In this document: positions 15,377-23,782 of the stretch, in pieces
How the letters are laid out: every line of letters begins with the position of its first letter
Position numbering within the stretch: the first letter of the stretch is position 1
DNA from: Sphingobacteriaceae bacterium GW460-11-11-14-LB5
Lineage (GTDB): Bacteria; Bacteroidota; Bacteroidia; Sphingobacteriales; Sphingobacteriaceae
DNA: 64,000 bases
Reading direction: 5' to 3'
Assembly: GCA_002151545.1 (NCBI GenBank)
Contig: CP021237.1
Coordinates: forward strand, 4,588,001 to 4,652,000
Position numbers and translations under genes: made by a program
Notes under the pieces: model-generated
The model's database searches: none
The model's input: only the letters and a program-made list of their open reading frames with translations
Told to the model about the DNA's origin: nothing

Positions 15377-16213
15377 TTACTTCAGCATTTTTGTACCAAA
15401 AGTTCCCTCAGCAAGCTCAGCCAGTTCATCGGCTTTACCGATATACACTGCCGAAACTCCTTTTTTAATCGCTTCGAAAGCATTATGCAATTTAGGAATC
15501 ATTCCACCTTGCACCGTTCCATCTGCTTTTAGCCCTTCAAATTCATCAGCTTTGATTTCTCTCACTACTGAACCATCATCATTTACATTTTTAAGCACCC
15601 CTTTTTTCTCGAAGCAATATACCAAACGTGTTTCGTATAAAGCCGACATGGCTACCGCAACCGAAGAGGCGATGGTATCGGCATTCGTATTTAAAAGTTG
15701 TGTATCACCATCATGTGTAATCGCACATAAAACCGGAACTAAGCCAGCTTTCAACAGACTTTCTAAAGTTGTTGAAGACACAGCGTTTTCGTCCAGATCA
15801 CCAACAAAACCATAATCGATTACAGCTCCTGCCATTGGTCCGCTTTCAGCTCCGTAAGTTTTGGTAATAACCGGTCTCTTTTTTGCTCTAATTACATTAC
15901 CATCAGCTCCACTTAAACCGATCGCATTACTCCCTTTGGCCTGTAGCTGGGCAACCATATTTTTATTGATCAGTCCGGCATAAACCATCGTTACAATACG
16001 CAAGGTTTCGATATCGGTAATTCTTCTACCATCAATCATTTTGGCTTCAATGCCTAGCGATTCGCCCAGCTCCGTTGCAATTTTACCCCCGCCGTGCACC
16101 AGGATTTTATCTCCTGGCAGTGCTGTAAAATCCAATAAAAACTGGTGTAGATTTTCTGAATTATCGATTACGTTTCCGCCGATTTTTATGATAGTGAGTT
16201 GTTTATTCTTCAT
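15377..16213 (-). CDS. argB: Acetylglutamate kinase
   Basis: 278 residues. Phosphorylates N-acylglutamate in the second step of arginine synthesis. Amino-acid kinase landmarks: IKIGGNVIDN, LVHGGGK near residue 40, GRRITD, GLSGADGN and NTNADTIAS, which binds the nucleotide. The start codon lies 11 bp inside the end of the upstream DUF1016 gene. The 149-bp gap to proC contains another CCTAAAACCCTCC-type repeat. Confidence 0.94.
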   Translation of the reverse strand: MKNKQLTIIKIGGNVIDNSENLHQFLLDFTALPGDKILVHGGGKIATELGESLGIEAKMIDGRRITDIETLRIVTMVYAGLINKNMVAQLQAKGSNAIGLSGADGNVIRAKKRPVITKTYGAESGPMAGAVIDYGFVGDLDENAVSSTTLESLLKAGLVPVLCAITHDGDTQLLNTNADTIASSVAVAMSALYETRLVYCFEKKGVLKNVNDDGSVVREIKADEFEGLKADGTVQGGMIPKLHNAFEAIKKGVSAVYIGKADELAELAEGTFGTKMLK

Positions 16214-17243
16214 TTCTATAAAAAATTTCTGAAAGCTGATGTAGTTTTTCTACTAGTAGCTTTTTGTCAATGAGTTTCGTTTCATAATCTGCAATTAAAG
16301 CTGGTGATAAATTCCGGGCCAAAGCATATTCTACAACTTCAATGTCTTTACCTTTGCACAATAAAACGCCAATACTCGGATTTTCATGTGGTCGTTTTAC
16401 ATCCCTATCTAAAGCTTCAAGATAGAAATTTAGTTTCCCTAAAAATTCAGGTTGAAATTCTTCAATCTTCAACTCGAACAAAACCATGCATTGCAAATCA
16501 CGATGGTAAAACAGCAAATCTGTATAATAATCTTTATTTCCAACCTGTAACCTATACTCACTACCCATATAAGTAAAAGCCTTACCCATTTCCAATATGA
16601 AATTTTGGAGATTTTTAATTAATGCTTGTTGTAGATCGTCTTCCGAATGAATTTCTGGTAAAGCTAAAAACTCAAAGATATAAGGATCTTTAAAAATTCC
16701 TTGGGGAAGTTGTTTGATGATTGTCGAATTAAACTTATTACCAAGCATAATTCGTTCAAAAGTAGCAGAATTTAATTGCCTCTCGAGTTCACGTGAAGAT
16801 AATTTTTCATTTATACTCTGATAGAGGTAAAATAATTTCTCCTCACTTGTTTTTGTTTTAGCTAAAATCAACAAATGGTTGGTCCAGCTAATTTGTGTCA
16901 GCAGTGCTGACACAAATTTATCCAAGTCGATATCAGCACCTTGAAATTGTGTCGGCAGTGATGACACAATTTCTTTATCACTGTAAACTTCATAAAACTG
17001 TTTCATTCTATAAAGTCCGCGGCGGTTAAATCCTTTCAATAATGGCTGTTTCTCCGCAATATAATCTGCTAAATCATTTACAGTCCCCTCACCCCATTTG
17101 CCATTCGCAACCTTTTCAGAAACAATTTGACCAACATTAAAATATAACATTACCAGCTCTGCATTTGCTTTACTGTAAACCCGGTTCCGGGCTTCAGTAA
17201 TGATCAAAATAATCTGTTCGAAATCTGTTGTTATATTTTTCAT
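16203..17243 (-). CDS. DUF1016/YhcG-like PDDEXK nuclease-domain protein
   Basis: 346 residues from the ATG at 17241-17243; a GTG at 17255 would add four residues. The N-terminal DUF1016_N region (ARNRVYSKANAELVMLYFNVG) is followed by the C-terminal nuclease-like domain with DLLFYHRDLQCMVLFELK, i.e. the D...ExK core of the PDDEXK fold. Family members are widespread, horizontally mobile and sometimes linked to restriction systems; function is not established. Here it stands alone between argF' and argB and overlaps argB, so it appears to be an insertion that kept the operon intact. Confidence 0.82.
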   Translation of the reverse strand: MKNITTDFEQIILIITEARNRVYSKANAELVMLYFNVGQIVSEKVANGKWGEGTVNDLADYIAEKQPLLKGFNRRGLYRMKQFYEVYSDKEIVSSLPTQFQGADIDLDKFVSALLTQISWTNHLLILAKTKTSEEKLFYLYQSINEKLSSRELERQLNSATFERIMLGNKFNSTIIKQLPQGIFKDPYIFEFLALPEIHSEDDLQQALIKNLQNFILEMGKAFTYMGSEYRLQVGNKDYYTDLLFYHRDLQCMVLFELKIEEFQPEFLGKLNFYLEALDRDVKRPHENPSIGVLLCKGKDIEVVEYALARNLSPALIADYETKLIDKKLLVEKLHQLSEIFYRNEE

Positions 17244-17265
17244 CGGCGCTCCCACACAGCTAATG

Positions 17266-18240
17266 TTATTTCAATTCTTCCAGCATCGCTTTAATTACTG
17301 CCTGTGCAGCCCATAAACGATTCCCTGCTTCGTGGATAACCAGTGAGTTTGGTCCGTCCAAAATTTCCGATGATAATTCCAGATCACGACGAACAGGCAG
17401 GCAGTGCATCACTTTAGCATCGTTTGTGAATTTTAATTTCTCATTATTCATCATCCAGCCGTCAGGATAAGTCAATACTTTTCCGTACTCTTTATAACTA
17501 CTCCAGTTCTTCACATACACATAATCGGCACCAGCCAAAGCTTCCTCTAAATTATACTGAATATTGGCATCAGGTGTAAAATCTTCCGAAAGTTCGTAAC
17601 CTTCCGGCTGCGCGATTGTAAAATCGATCATCCCTTCCGCCTGAGCTTTGCACATCCACTCTGCAAAAGAATTTGGTACTGCCTGAGGCAATGCTTTAAC
17701 ATGAGGCGCCCATGCTAAAACTACTTTAGGTTTGCGACCATCAGGTTTCTTTGTCCAGGTTTCGTGAATGGTAATAATATCGGCAAAGCTTTGTAAAGGG
17801 TGGCGTGTTGCACTCTCCAAACTCACTACAGGTACCGCGCAATATTTCACAAATTTATTGAAGAAATCTTCGCTATAATCTTCCTCACGGTTATTCAGTT
17901 TCGGAAAAGAACGCAAGCCTAAAATGTCGCAGTATTGGCCCATCACCGCAGCAGCTTCGCGAATATGTTCAACGGTTGAACCATTCATTACCACGCCATC
18001 CTGTGTTTCTAAAGCCCATCCTTCTTTATCCAGGTTCATCACCATTACATTCATACCTAAGTTTAAGGCCGCTTTTTGCGTACTTAACCGGGTACGTAAA
18101 CTCGGATTCATAAAAACCAAACCTAAGGTTTTGTTCTTACCCAAATCCTGGTGGGCATAAGGGTTTGCCTTTAACGCAAGCGCATCATTTACAAACTGTT
18201 TGATGCTTGGAACATCGTGTACGGAAGTGAAAAGTTTCAT
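17266..18240 (-). CDS. argF': N-acyl-L-ornithine carbamoyltransferase (acetyl/succinyl type)
   Basis: 324 residues. Carbamoyl-phosphate site S47-L-R-T-R51, LESATRHPLQSFAD and the C-terminal HCLPVRRDLELS identify a transcarbamylase of the acetylornithine/succinylornithine branch, not classical OTCase. The residue before the EH of the specificity loop (GSTVEHIRE) is Val90. As I recall from published work, Glu at this position favours acetylornithine (Xanthomonas) and Pro favours succinylornithine (Bacteroides). Val is neither, so the acyl group is uncertain; small residues were reported to shift towards succinyl. It follows the first four-helix-bundle cassette in the operon. Confidence 0.9.
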   Translation of the reverse strand: MKLFTSVHDVPSIKQFVNDALALKANPYAHQDLGKNKTLGLVFMNPSLRTRLSTQKAALNLGMNVMVMNLDKEGWALETQDGVVMNGSTVEHIREAAAVMGQYCDILGLRSFPKLNNREEDYSEDFFNKFVKYCAVPVVSLESATRHPLQSFADIITIHETWTKKPDGRKPKVVLAWAPHVKALPQAVPNSFAEWMCKAQAEGMIDFTIAQPEGYELSEDFTPDANIQYNLEEALAGADYVYVKNWSSYKEYGKVLTYPDGWMMNNEKLKFTNDAKVMHCLPVRRDLELSSEILDGPNSLVIHEAGNRLWAAQAVIKAMLEELK

Positions 18241-18279
18241 ATTAAGGTATAAGGTTTAAGGTGTAGGGTTTAAGGTTTT
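18241..18279. repeat. GGTTTAAGG/GGTGTAGGG repeat, left end of four-helix cassette 1
   Basis: AAGGTATAAGGTTTAAGG then TGTAGGGTTTAAGG. The TAA stop of the four-helix gene is formed inside this repeat. It is inverted relative to the repeat at 18645-18676 on the other side of the gene. Confidence 0.6.
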
Positions 18280-18644
18280 TCCCCTCCACCTGCTCTTAAA
18301 AATTTCAAAAAAGAAATTAGCATTGCCCTAACTTCATTAATTGCTTGGTTAACTTTTAAATATTCTTCTTCGCTTATGTATTTTAATTCTGAAGCACATA
18401 AACAACAATAATCAATTTCATTGGTTGAGCCCAACGCTGTATCTAAAAAATGAGCAAAATCTTTATCGGTAAATCTTCCACATCCTTCAACAATATTTAA
18501 AGGTATAGATAGTGCTGCTCTAGTTAATTGAGACGTTAATTCAAACCTTTCTTCTTTTGGAAACCTAATTGCAATATCTTTCTTGATGAACATATTTAAT
18601 TCATGAGCTTTTTTCCAAACGTCAAGTTTTTTATAGTCTCTCAT
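18270..18644 (-). CDS. Four-helix-bundle protein (IVS/S23-type), copy 1
   Basis: 124 residues from the ATG at 18642-18644, chosen because copy 2 starts at the equivalent codon; a GTG lies immediately upstream. Sequence is typical of the family (DVWKKAHELNMFIKKDI, RAALSIPLNIVEGCGR, LGSTNEIDYCC). These proteins were first known from intervening sequences of 23S rRNA genes, and related Avd proteins serve diversity-generating retroelements. Role unknown. It lies between argD and argF', bracketed by inverted G-rich repeats, and is about 89% identical to the copy at 19831-20202, indicating recent duplication or independent insertion. Confidence 0.85.
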   Translation of the reverse strand: MRDYKKLDVWKKAHELNMFIKKDIAIRFPKEERFELTSQLTRAALSIPLNIVEGCGRFTDKDFAHFLDTALGSTNEIDYCCLCASELKYISEEEYLKVNQAINEVRAMLISFLKFLRAGGGEKP

Positions 18645-18676
18645 CACCTTAAGCCTTTTGCCCTACACCTTTTACC
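18645..18676. repeat. Inverted GGTGTAGGG repeat, right end of four-helix cassette 1
   Basis: Plus strand CACCTTAAGCC then CCCTACACC; on the minus strand GGTGTAGGG and GGCTTAAGG precede the gene's ATG. It overlaps the 3' end of argD, so part of the argD C-terminus is encoded by repeat-like sequence. Confidence 0.5.
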
Positions 18677-19797
18677 GCTTTTTCAAAAGCGGCTAAAAAC
18701 TCATCAGCATGTGCTTTCGTTAAATTTAAGGCTGGCAACAAACGGATTACATTCGGTTTTGCCTCGCCGGTAAAAATATGGTGTGTAAATAATAATTCTT
18801 TTTTAACATGCGCCAGTTCTGCAGGTAGCTCGATACCGATCATTAACCCACGGCCACGCACTTCTACCACCTGCTCAAATTTCTTCAATTCAGCAATTAA
18901 ATAATTTCCAACTTCTTCCGCATTTTTGATGAGGTTATCTTTTTCCATCACTTCCAAAACGGCTAAAGCCGCAGCGCAAGCTAAATGGTTACCGCCGAAA
19001 GTGGTACCCAACTCTCCATGCCAAGGTTTAAATTTGGACGCAATAGAGATTCCCGCTACCGGAAATCCATTACCCATTCCTTTCGCCATGGTATAAACAT
19101 CGGCCTCAACACCTGAGTAATCGTGCGAGTAAAATGAACCTGTACGTCCGTAACCGCATTGTACACTATCAGCAATGTAAACGGCATTATATTCATCACA
19201 AAGTGAACGGATTTTCTGCAAGAAACTTTTCGAGGCTTCTTTAATCCCGCCAACACCTTGAATACCTTCAATAATAACAGCCGAAATTTCATTACCCTGT
19301 GCTTTAAAGGTTTCTTCTAAAGCAATTTCATTATTGAAAGGTAAAAAGATTACATTTTCGGTCTGGTTAACTGGTGCTACAATTTTAGGATTATCGGTTA
19401 CGGCAACCGCTAAAGAGGTACGTCCGTGGAAAGCACCCGTAAAAGCAATTACTTTCTTTCTTCCGTTATAAAATGAAGCCAGTTTTAAAGCATTTTCATT
19501 GGCCTCGGCTCCCGAGTTGCACAAGAACAATTGGAAATCCTTTTTACCGGAAACTTCACCAAGTTTCTCTGCCAGTTGAACCTGTAAAGGAATTTTCACC
19601 GAGTTAGAGTAAAAACCAACTTTATTTAACTGATCAGTTAAGCGATTTACGTAATGTGGGTTAGTATGTCCGATTGAAATTACCGCATGACCGCCGTATA
19701 AATCTAAATATTGTTGATCATTAGCATCCCAAACATTACTGCCTGCTGCTTTGGTTATTTCTATATCGTTAAGTGGGTAAACGTCGAATAGTTGCAT
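18649..19797 (-). CDS. argD: Acetylornithine (acylornithine) aminotransferase
   Basis: 382 residues. Class III PLP aminotransferase: YLDLYGGHAVISIGH, CNSGAEANENALKLA, AFTGAFHGRTSLAV, the cofactor Asp in VYIADSVQCGYGRTG and the Schiff-base lysine in TMAKGMGNGFPVAG. Converts N-acylglutamate semialdehyde to N-acylornithine using glutamate. Located between the two four-helix-bundle cassettes; the last codons (KGVGQKA) abut repeat sequence. Confidence 0.93.
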   Translation of the reverse strand: MQLFDVYPLNDIEITKAAGSNVWDANDQQYLDLYGGHAVISIGHTNPHYVNRLTDQLNKVGFYSNSVKIPLQVQLAEKLGEVSGKKDFQLFLCNSGAEANENALKLASFYNGRKKVIAFTGAFHGRTSLAVAVTDNPKIVAPVNQTENVIFLPFNNEIALEETFKAQGNEISAVIIEGIQGVGGIKEASKSFLQKIRSLCDEYNAVYIADSVQCGYGRTGSFYSHDYSGVEADVYTMAKGMGNGFPVAGISIASKFKPWHGELGTTFGGNHLACAAALAVLEVMEKDNLIKNAEEVGNYLIAELKKFEQVVEVRGRGLMIGIELPAELAHVKKELLFTHHIFTGEAKPNVIRLLPALNLTKAHADEFLAAFEKAVKGVGQKA

Positions 19798-19800
19798 TTT

Positions 19801-19848
19801 TTTTGAGGTATAAGGTTTGAGGTGTAGGGTTTAAGGCTTTTTCCCTCC
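19801..19848. repeat. GGTTTGAGG/GGTGTAGGG repeat, left end of four-helix cassette 2
   Basis: GAGGTATAAGGTTTGAGG followed by TGTAGGGTTTAAGG, nearly identical to 18241-18279. Again it supplies the stop codon of the adjacent four-helix gene. Confidence 0.6.
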
Positions 19849-20202
19849 ACTTCTCAAAAATTTTAAAAATGAAATTAGCATTGCCCTAACTTCGTTAATT
19901 GATTGGTTTACTTTTAAATAATCATCTTCGCTTATATACTTTAATTCAGAAGCACATAAACAGCAATAATCTATCTCGTTAGCAGAGCCTAAAGCATTAT
20001 CAAGGAAGTGTGCAAAATCTTTATCTGTAAATTTCCCACATCCTTCAACTATGTTCAAGGGGATAGATAAAGAAGCCCTGGTAAGTTGTGAGGTTAATTC
20101 AAATCGCTCTTCTTTTGGAAATTGAGTTGCAATATTCTGTTTGATAAACATATTTAGCTCATGTGCCTTTTTCCAAACGTCAAGTTTTTTATAATCTCTC
20201 AT
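19831..20202 (-). CDS. Four-helix-bundle protein (IVS/S23-type), copy 2
   Basis: 123 residues, the close paralogue of the gene at 18270-18644 with about 14 differences. Conserved family text includes MRDYKKLDVWKKAHELN, SLSIPLNIVEGCGK and LGSANEIDYCC. It occupies the argC/argD junction and is flanked on both sides by the same inverted G-rich repeats as copy 1. Two copies in adjacent junctions of one operon suggest the gene plus repeats behaves as a mobile or copyable cassette. No retroelement or rRNA is nearby. Confidence 0.85.
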   Translation of the reverse strand: MRDYKKLDVWKKAHELNMFIKQNIATQFPKEERFELTSQLTRASLSIPLNIVEGCGKFTDKDFAHFLDNALGSANEIDYCCLCASELKYISEDDYLKVNQSINEVRAMLISFLKFLRSGGKKP

Positions 20203-20240
20203 GCTTTACCTTACGCCTTAAACCTTACACCCTCCACCAT
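20203..20240. repeat. Inverted repeat, right end of four-helix cassette 2
   Basis: CTTTACCTTACGCC then TTAAACCTTACACCCTCCACC. Inverted with respect to 19801-19848; same family as the other junction repeats. Confidence 0.55.
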
Positions 20241-20242
20241 AA

Positions 20243-21223
20243 TTAAAAATAGGCGGCTTTTAATTTAAGTCCTGCTGTTTCATCCAGACCGAACATTAAG
20301 TTCATATTCTGAACTGCTTGTCCGCTGGCACCTTTTAACAGGTTATCAATAATACTGATGATAAATAATTTACCACCATGTTTTTCTAGGTGTACCAATG
20401 CCTTATTGGTGTTCACAACCTGTTTTAGATCGATGTTTTTCCTGCTTACATGCGTAAAAGGATGCGCACTATAATAGGCTTCGTAAATATTTTGTGCTTC
20501 TTCTAAACTCAAATCACTTTCCAGGTACATTGCCGCTAAAATACCTCTGGTAAATGCTCCACGCTGTGGGATAAAATTTAAAGCTTCAGAAATGGATGGT
20601 TGCAACTGCAATAAACTCTCGCTAATCTCATTCAAATGCTGGTGCTCAAATGCCTTGTAGATGGAAAGATTATTGTTTCTCCAGCTGAAATGCGAAGTGG
20701 TTGATAAACTCTGTCCCGCACCTGTTGATCCCGTAGTTGCATTAATATGAACCTCATTTTGAATCAATCCTTTAGCAGCCAATGGTAATAAACCCAATTG
20801 AATACAAGTCGCAAAACAGCCAGGGTTAGCAATATTTTTAGCTGCTTTAATTTTATCGCGATTCAGCTCAGGTAATCCGTAAACAAAGTCTTTGGTCGAA
20901 AAGCTAGCATTTGCATGCAACCTGAAATCCTGAGAAAGATCGATGATTTTAATGTTATCTTTAATTGGATTTGCAGTCAAAAACTTTTTGGCATCACCAT
21001 GGCCAACGCATAAAAACAATACATCGATATCTTGCGGGATATCACTTACGAATTTTAAATCCGTATCGCCGATTAAATCAGTATGTACATCGGAAATTAA
21101 GTTTCCGGCGTTACTTGTGCTATTTACGAAAGCAATTTCAACATTGGGGTGGTTAACCAAAATACGTAGCATTTCGCCACCTGTGTAACCCGCACCACCA
21201 ATTATTCCTGCTTTAATTTTCAT
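20243..21223 (-). CDS. argC: N-acetyl-gamma-glutamyl-phosphate reductase
   Basis: 326 residues. NADPH-dependent reduction of N-acylglutamyl phosphate. Seen: GGAGYTGGEMLRIL nucleotide-binding loop, catalytic cysteine in NPGCFATCIQLG (about residue 133), and STTSHFSWRNNN / EHQHLNEI. Length is typical of the shorter class. Lies between argG and the second four-helix cassette. Confidence 0.94.
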   Translation of the reverse strand: MKIKAGIIGGAGYTGGEMLRILVNHPNVEIAFVNSTSNAGNLISDVHTDLIGDTDLKFVSDIPQDIDVLFLCVGHGDAKKFLTANPIKDNIKIIDLSQDFRLHANASFSTKDFVYGLPELNRDKIKAAKNIANPGCFATCIQLGLLPLAAKGLIQNEVHINATTGSTGAGQSLSTTSHFSWRNNNLSIYKAFEHQHLNEISESLLQLQPSISEALNFIPQRGAFTRGILAAMYLESDLSLEEAQNIYEAYYSAHPFTHVSRKNIDLKQVVNTNKALVHLEKHGGKLFIISIIDNLLKGASGQAVQNMNLMFGLDETAGLKLKAAYF

Positions 21224-21312
21224 ATTTAAAAAGGTTTAGGGTTTGAAACTCGAGGTTTAAGGTTTGGGCGCTTTAATTTACGCCTTTAACCTTATACCTC
21301 AAATCTCCGAGG
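21224..21312. repeat. Empty inverted G-rich repeat pair at the argG/argC junction
   Basis: AAGGTTTAGGG and GGTTTAAGG on the left face CCTTTAACC and CCTTATACC on the right, with only about 20 bases between the arms. It looks like the cassette ends without the four-helix gene, so it may be an empty or ancestral site. Confidence 0.5.
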
Positions 21313-22500
21313 TTATGCCTCGTTATTTACTTTATGCCAGATCATTACCTGGTTACCAAATATTTTTGAGAAACCTTTAACATCTTCTCCGCTCCAGGCA
21401 TTGTTCATTTCGCCATAGCTACCAAATTTATTGCTCATTAAATCATGGTTAGATTCAATTCCGATAATCTGGAAACGATATGGCAACAACTCTACAAACA
21501 CCTTACCGCTCACAAATTTTTGTGTATCGGCTAAAAAGGCCTCGATATTCCGCATAATCGGATCATGGAACTGACCTTCATGCAACCAGTTGCCATAAAA
21601 AGATGATAGTTGCTCTTTCCAGCTTAACTGCCACTTGGTTAAGGTGTGTTTTTCTAAAGTGTGGTGTGCTTTAATAATGAGAATGGGACCAGCCGCCTCA
21701 AAACCCACACGGCCTTTAATACCAATAATGGTATCACCTACGTGGATATCTCTACCGATACCAAAAGGCTGAGCAATGGCCTGTAATTTTTGAATGGCCC
21801 TAACAGGTGCCAATTTTTCGCCATCAATGGCAACCAGTTCACCTTTTTCGAAGGTTAATTCTACCTTACGCGATTCTGTTTCTGAAACCTGGGTTGGCCA
21901 GGCGCTTTCCGGCAAGGTTTCGTGTGAGGTTAAAGTTTCCTTTCCTCCTACCGAAGTTCCCCATAAACCTTTATTGATCGAATATCTTGCTTTTTCGGCA
22001 CTATATTCTACACCATGTTGTGCTAAATATTCTATTTCCGCTTCGCGGGATAATTTTAAATCTCTAATTGGCGTAATGATTTCAACCTCAGGAATAAGAA
22101 TATTAAAGATCATATCAAAACGTACCTGATCGTTACCTGCACCAGTACTTCCATGAGCCACGTAATCTGCACCGATTTTTTTAACATAATTGGCAATAGC
22201 AGTTGCCTGACTAACGCGTTCTGCACTTACTGATAATGGATAAGTGGCATTTTTTAATACATTACCAAATACCAGGTATTTAATACAACCTTCATAGTAA
22301 CTTTCAGTTTCATCTACAACAGCATGCGATTTTACGCCTAAAGCATATGCTCTTTTCTCAATTTCCTGTAATTCTTCATCAGAAAAACCGCCAGTATTTA
22401 CGATTACTGAATGAACTTCTAATCCACGATCTTGTGCCAGGTAAATACAACAAAATGAGGTATCTAAGCCTCCGCTAAATGCTAAAACAACTTTTTTCAT
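21313..22500 (-). CDS. argG: Argininosuccinate synthase
   Basis: 395 residues. Joins citrulline and aspartate with ATP. Seen: PP-loop AFSGGLDTSFCCIYL at the N-terminus, HGSTGAGNDQVRFD and RDLKLSREAEIEYL. Second gene of the operon, directly after the GNAT gene (one base between stop and start). Confidence 0.95.
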   Translation of the reverse strand: MKKVVLAFSGGLDTSFCCIYLAQDRGLEVHSVIVNTGGFSDEELQEIEKRAYALGVKSHAVVDETESYYEGCIKYLVFGNVLKNATYPLSVSAERVSQATAIANYVKKIGADYVAHGSTGAGNDQVRFDMIFNILIPEVEIITPIRDLKLSREAEIEYLAQHGVEYSAEKARYSINKGLWGTSVGGKETLTSHETLPESAWPTQVSETESRKVELTFEKGELVAIDGEKLAPVRAIQKLQAIAQPFGIGRDIHVGDTIIGIKGRVGFEAAGPILIIKAHHTLEKHTLTKWQLSWKEQLSSFYGNWLHEGQFHDPIMRNIEAFLADTQKFVSGKVFVELLPYRFQIIGIESNHDLMSNKFGSYGEMNNAWSGEDVKGFSKIFGNQVMIWHKVNNEA

Positions 22501-22501
22501 G

Positions 22502-23200
22502 CTATTTAAATAAAAAGGTAAATAAAAATAAAAGGGCTTTTAAGCCATTTTTTGGCTTAGGTTTAACAACTAAGCGCTGTTTAATGCGCATAAAGCGCTC
22601 GTATAATTTGGGTTTCTTTTGCAGTTCTTCGGCAAATTGCTTGGCTACTTCGTGCTTTTTCTCAGCCGGATCGTAAAGCATAGCTGTACACATACAGTTT
22701 TTGCGTTCCTTCATTTTTAAGATTTCGAAGTTTACGCAGCTCTGGCAGCCTTTCCAAAATTCTTCATCCTGGGTAAGTTCGCTGTAGGTTACAGGTTCAT
22801 AGCCTAAATCAGAATTGATTTTCATGACGGCCAAGCCAGTGGTTAGACCAAATATTTTCGCTTTTGGGTACAACTTTCTCGACAAACCGAAAATTTCATT
22901 TTTAATGGCCTTTGCTAATCCCGCTTTGCGGTATTTAGGGCTTACCACCAAACCACTATTGGCCACAAACTGTCCGTGGCTCCAGGTTTCTATATAGCAA
23001 AATCCCGCCCAGGAACCATCCTTGTGGAAAGCAATAACCGATTTGCCCTCCTGCATTTTATTAGAAATATATTCCGGCGAACGCTTAGCAATGCCTGTTC
23101 CACGAGCTTTTGCCGATTCAGCCATCTCTGTTACTATTTCTTCGGCAAATACACGATGTTCAGGAAGTGCAACCTGCACTATAAATTCGTTAATATCCAT
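22502..23200 (-). CDS. GNAT acetyltransferase, probable N-acetylglutamate synthase
   Basis: 232 residues with a GNAT core: GSWAGFCYIETWSHG, NSGLVVSPKYRKAGLAKAIKNEIF (acetyl-CoA loop near residues 80-105) and VMKINSDLGYEPVTYSEL. A cysteine-containing segment (FWKGCQSC, ERKNCMCTAM) follows. No ArgA or ArgJ gene is present in the cluster, and this is the first gene of the operon, so it is the likely enzyme for the first step, acylation of glutamate. The assignment rests on context plus the GNAT fold. Confidence 0.78.
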   Translation of the reverse strand: MDINEFIVQVALPEHRVFAEEIVTEMAESAKARGTGIAKRSPEYISNKMQEGKSVIAFHKDGSWAGFCYIETWSHGQFVANSGLVVSPKYRKAGLAKAIKNEIFGLSRKLYPKAKIFGLTTGLAVMKINSDLGYEPVTYSELTQDEEFWKGCQSCVNFEILKMKERKNCMCTAMLYDPAEKKHEVAKQFAEELQKKPKLYERFMRIKQRLVVKPKPKNGLKALLFLFTFLFK

Positions 23201-23782
23201 TCGTTTTCTAACGAAAAATTATAAGTATTCTTGTTAATTGGGTTTTTAGAGAGGATCAATTCCTCGTTACGTTTAGTGTGGGTACTAAATACGTGGAGTG
23301 AAATTTTGCCGGCTTGTGGGATAATAAAATACGGGCTGAAAATGATTAATAAACAAACCTTTCCCAGACACATTTTGTGCTGAGGAAACAGAAAGCTTAT
23401 ATAAAATTTGTTTAATCATTTCTTGCGTATTAAAACGGCTTTAACTCTATTGAGGTGCAAAGGTTTAAATAAAAATCGAGTTACACAATAATATCGTCAT
23501 TTTTTTATGTTAAGCTTTCCATTTTATTGAATTAATCTGACTTAAACGAGGATTTGGGCAGCTAATGGCTTTTAAAAATTTTCGGGTAATGTATCGTTCG
23601 GCTATTGGTACAGTTACCAATTTTAACATTGTTAAAAAAACGCGACAAACTTTAACATCTGCTTAACATCATTTAACATCCTGCAATACGGTTTAACCCC
23701 AATATTTGTACGTCTGTAGCGAATGCGATCTGGCTATCGTTTTATGGATACTTCTTAAATATTAAATCAAAATTTTAACTGT
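23201..23782. other. Divergent intergenic region upstream of the arginine operon
   Basis: AT-rich spacer between the leftward arginine operon and the rightward DUF4397 gene. AATATTTG near 23700-23707 is 7 of 8 to TAnnTTTG and could drive the DUF4397 gene. Three TTTAACATC/TTAACATC-like repeats (about 23650-23690) precede it. A 64-codon open frame on the minus strand here is not convincing. No clear arginine repressor box was recognised. Confidence 0.5.

Noticed and set aside
18270..20202. Diversity-generating retroelement suggested by Avd-like four-helix proteins
   Set aside because: No reverse transcriptase and no template/variable repeat pair is present in the neighbourhood.
14298..21312. 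CRISPR array suggested by regularly recurring G-rich repeats
   Set aside because: Repeats are short, variable, at irregular kilobase spacing and in gene junctions; there are no spacers of uniform length and no cas genes.
23179..23373. 64-codon minus-strand frame upstream of the GNAT gene
   Set aside because: No family resemblance, poor composition, and it occupies the probable promoter region of the arginine operon.
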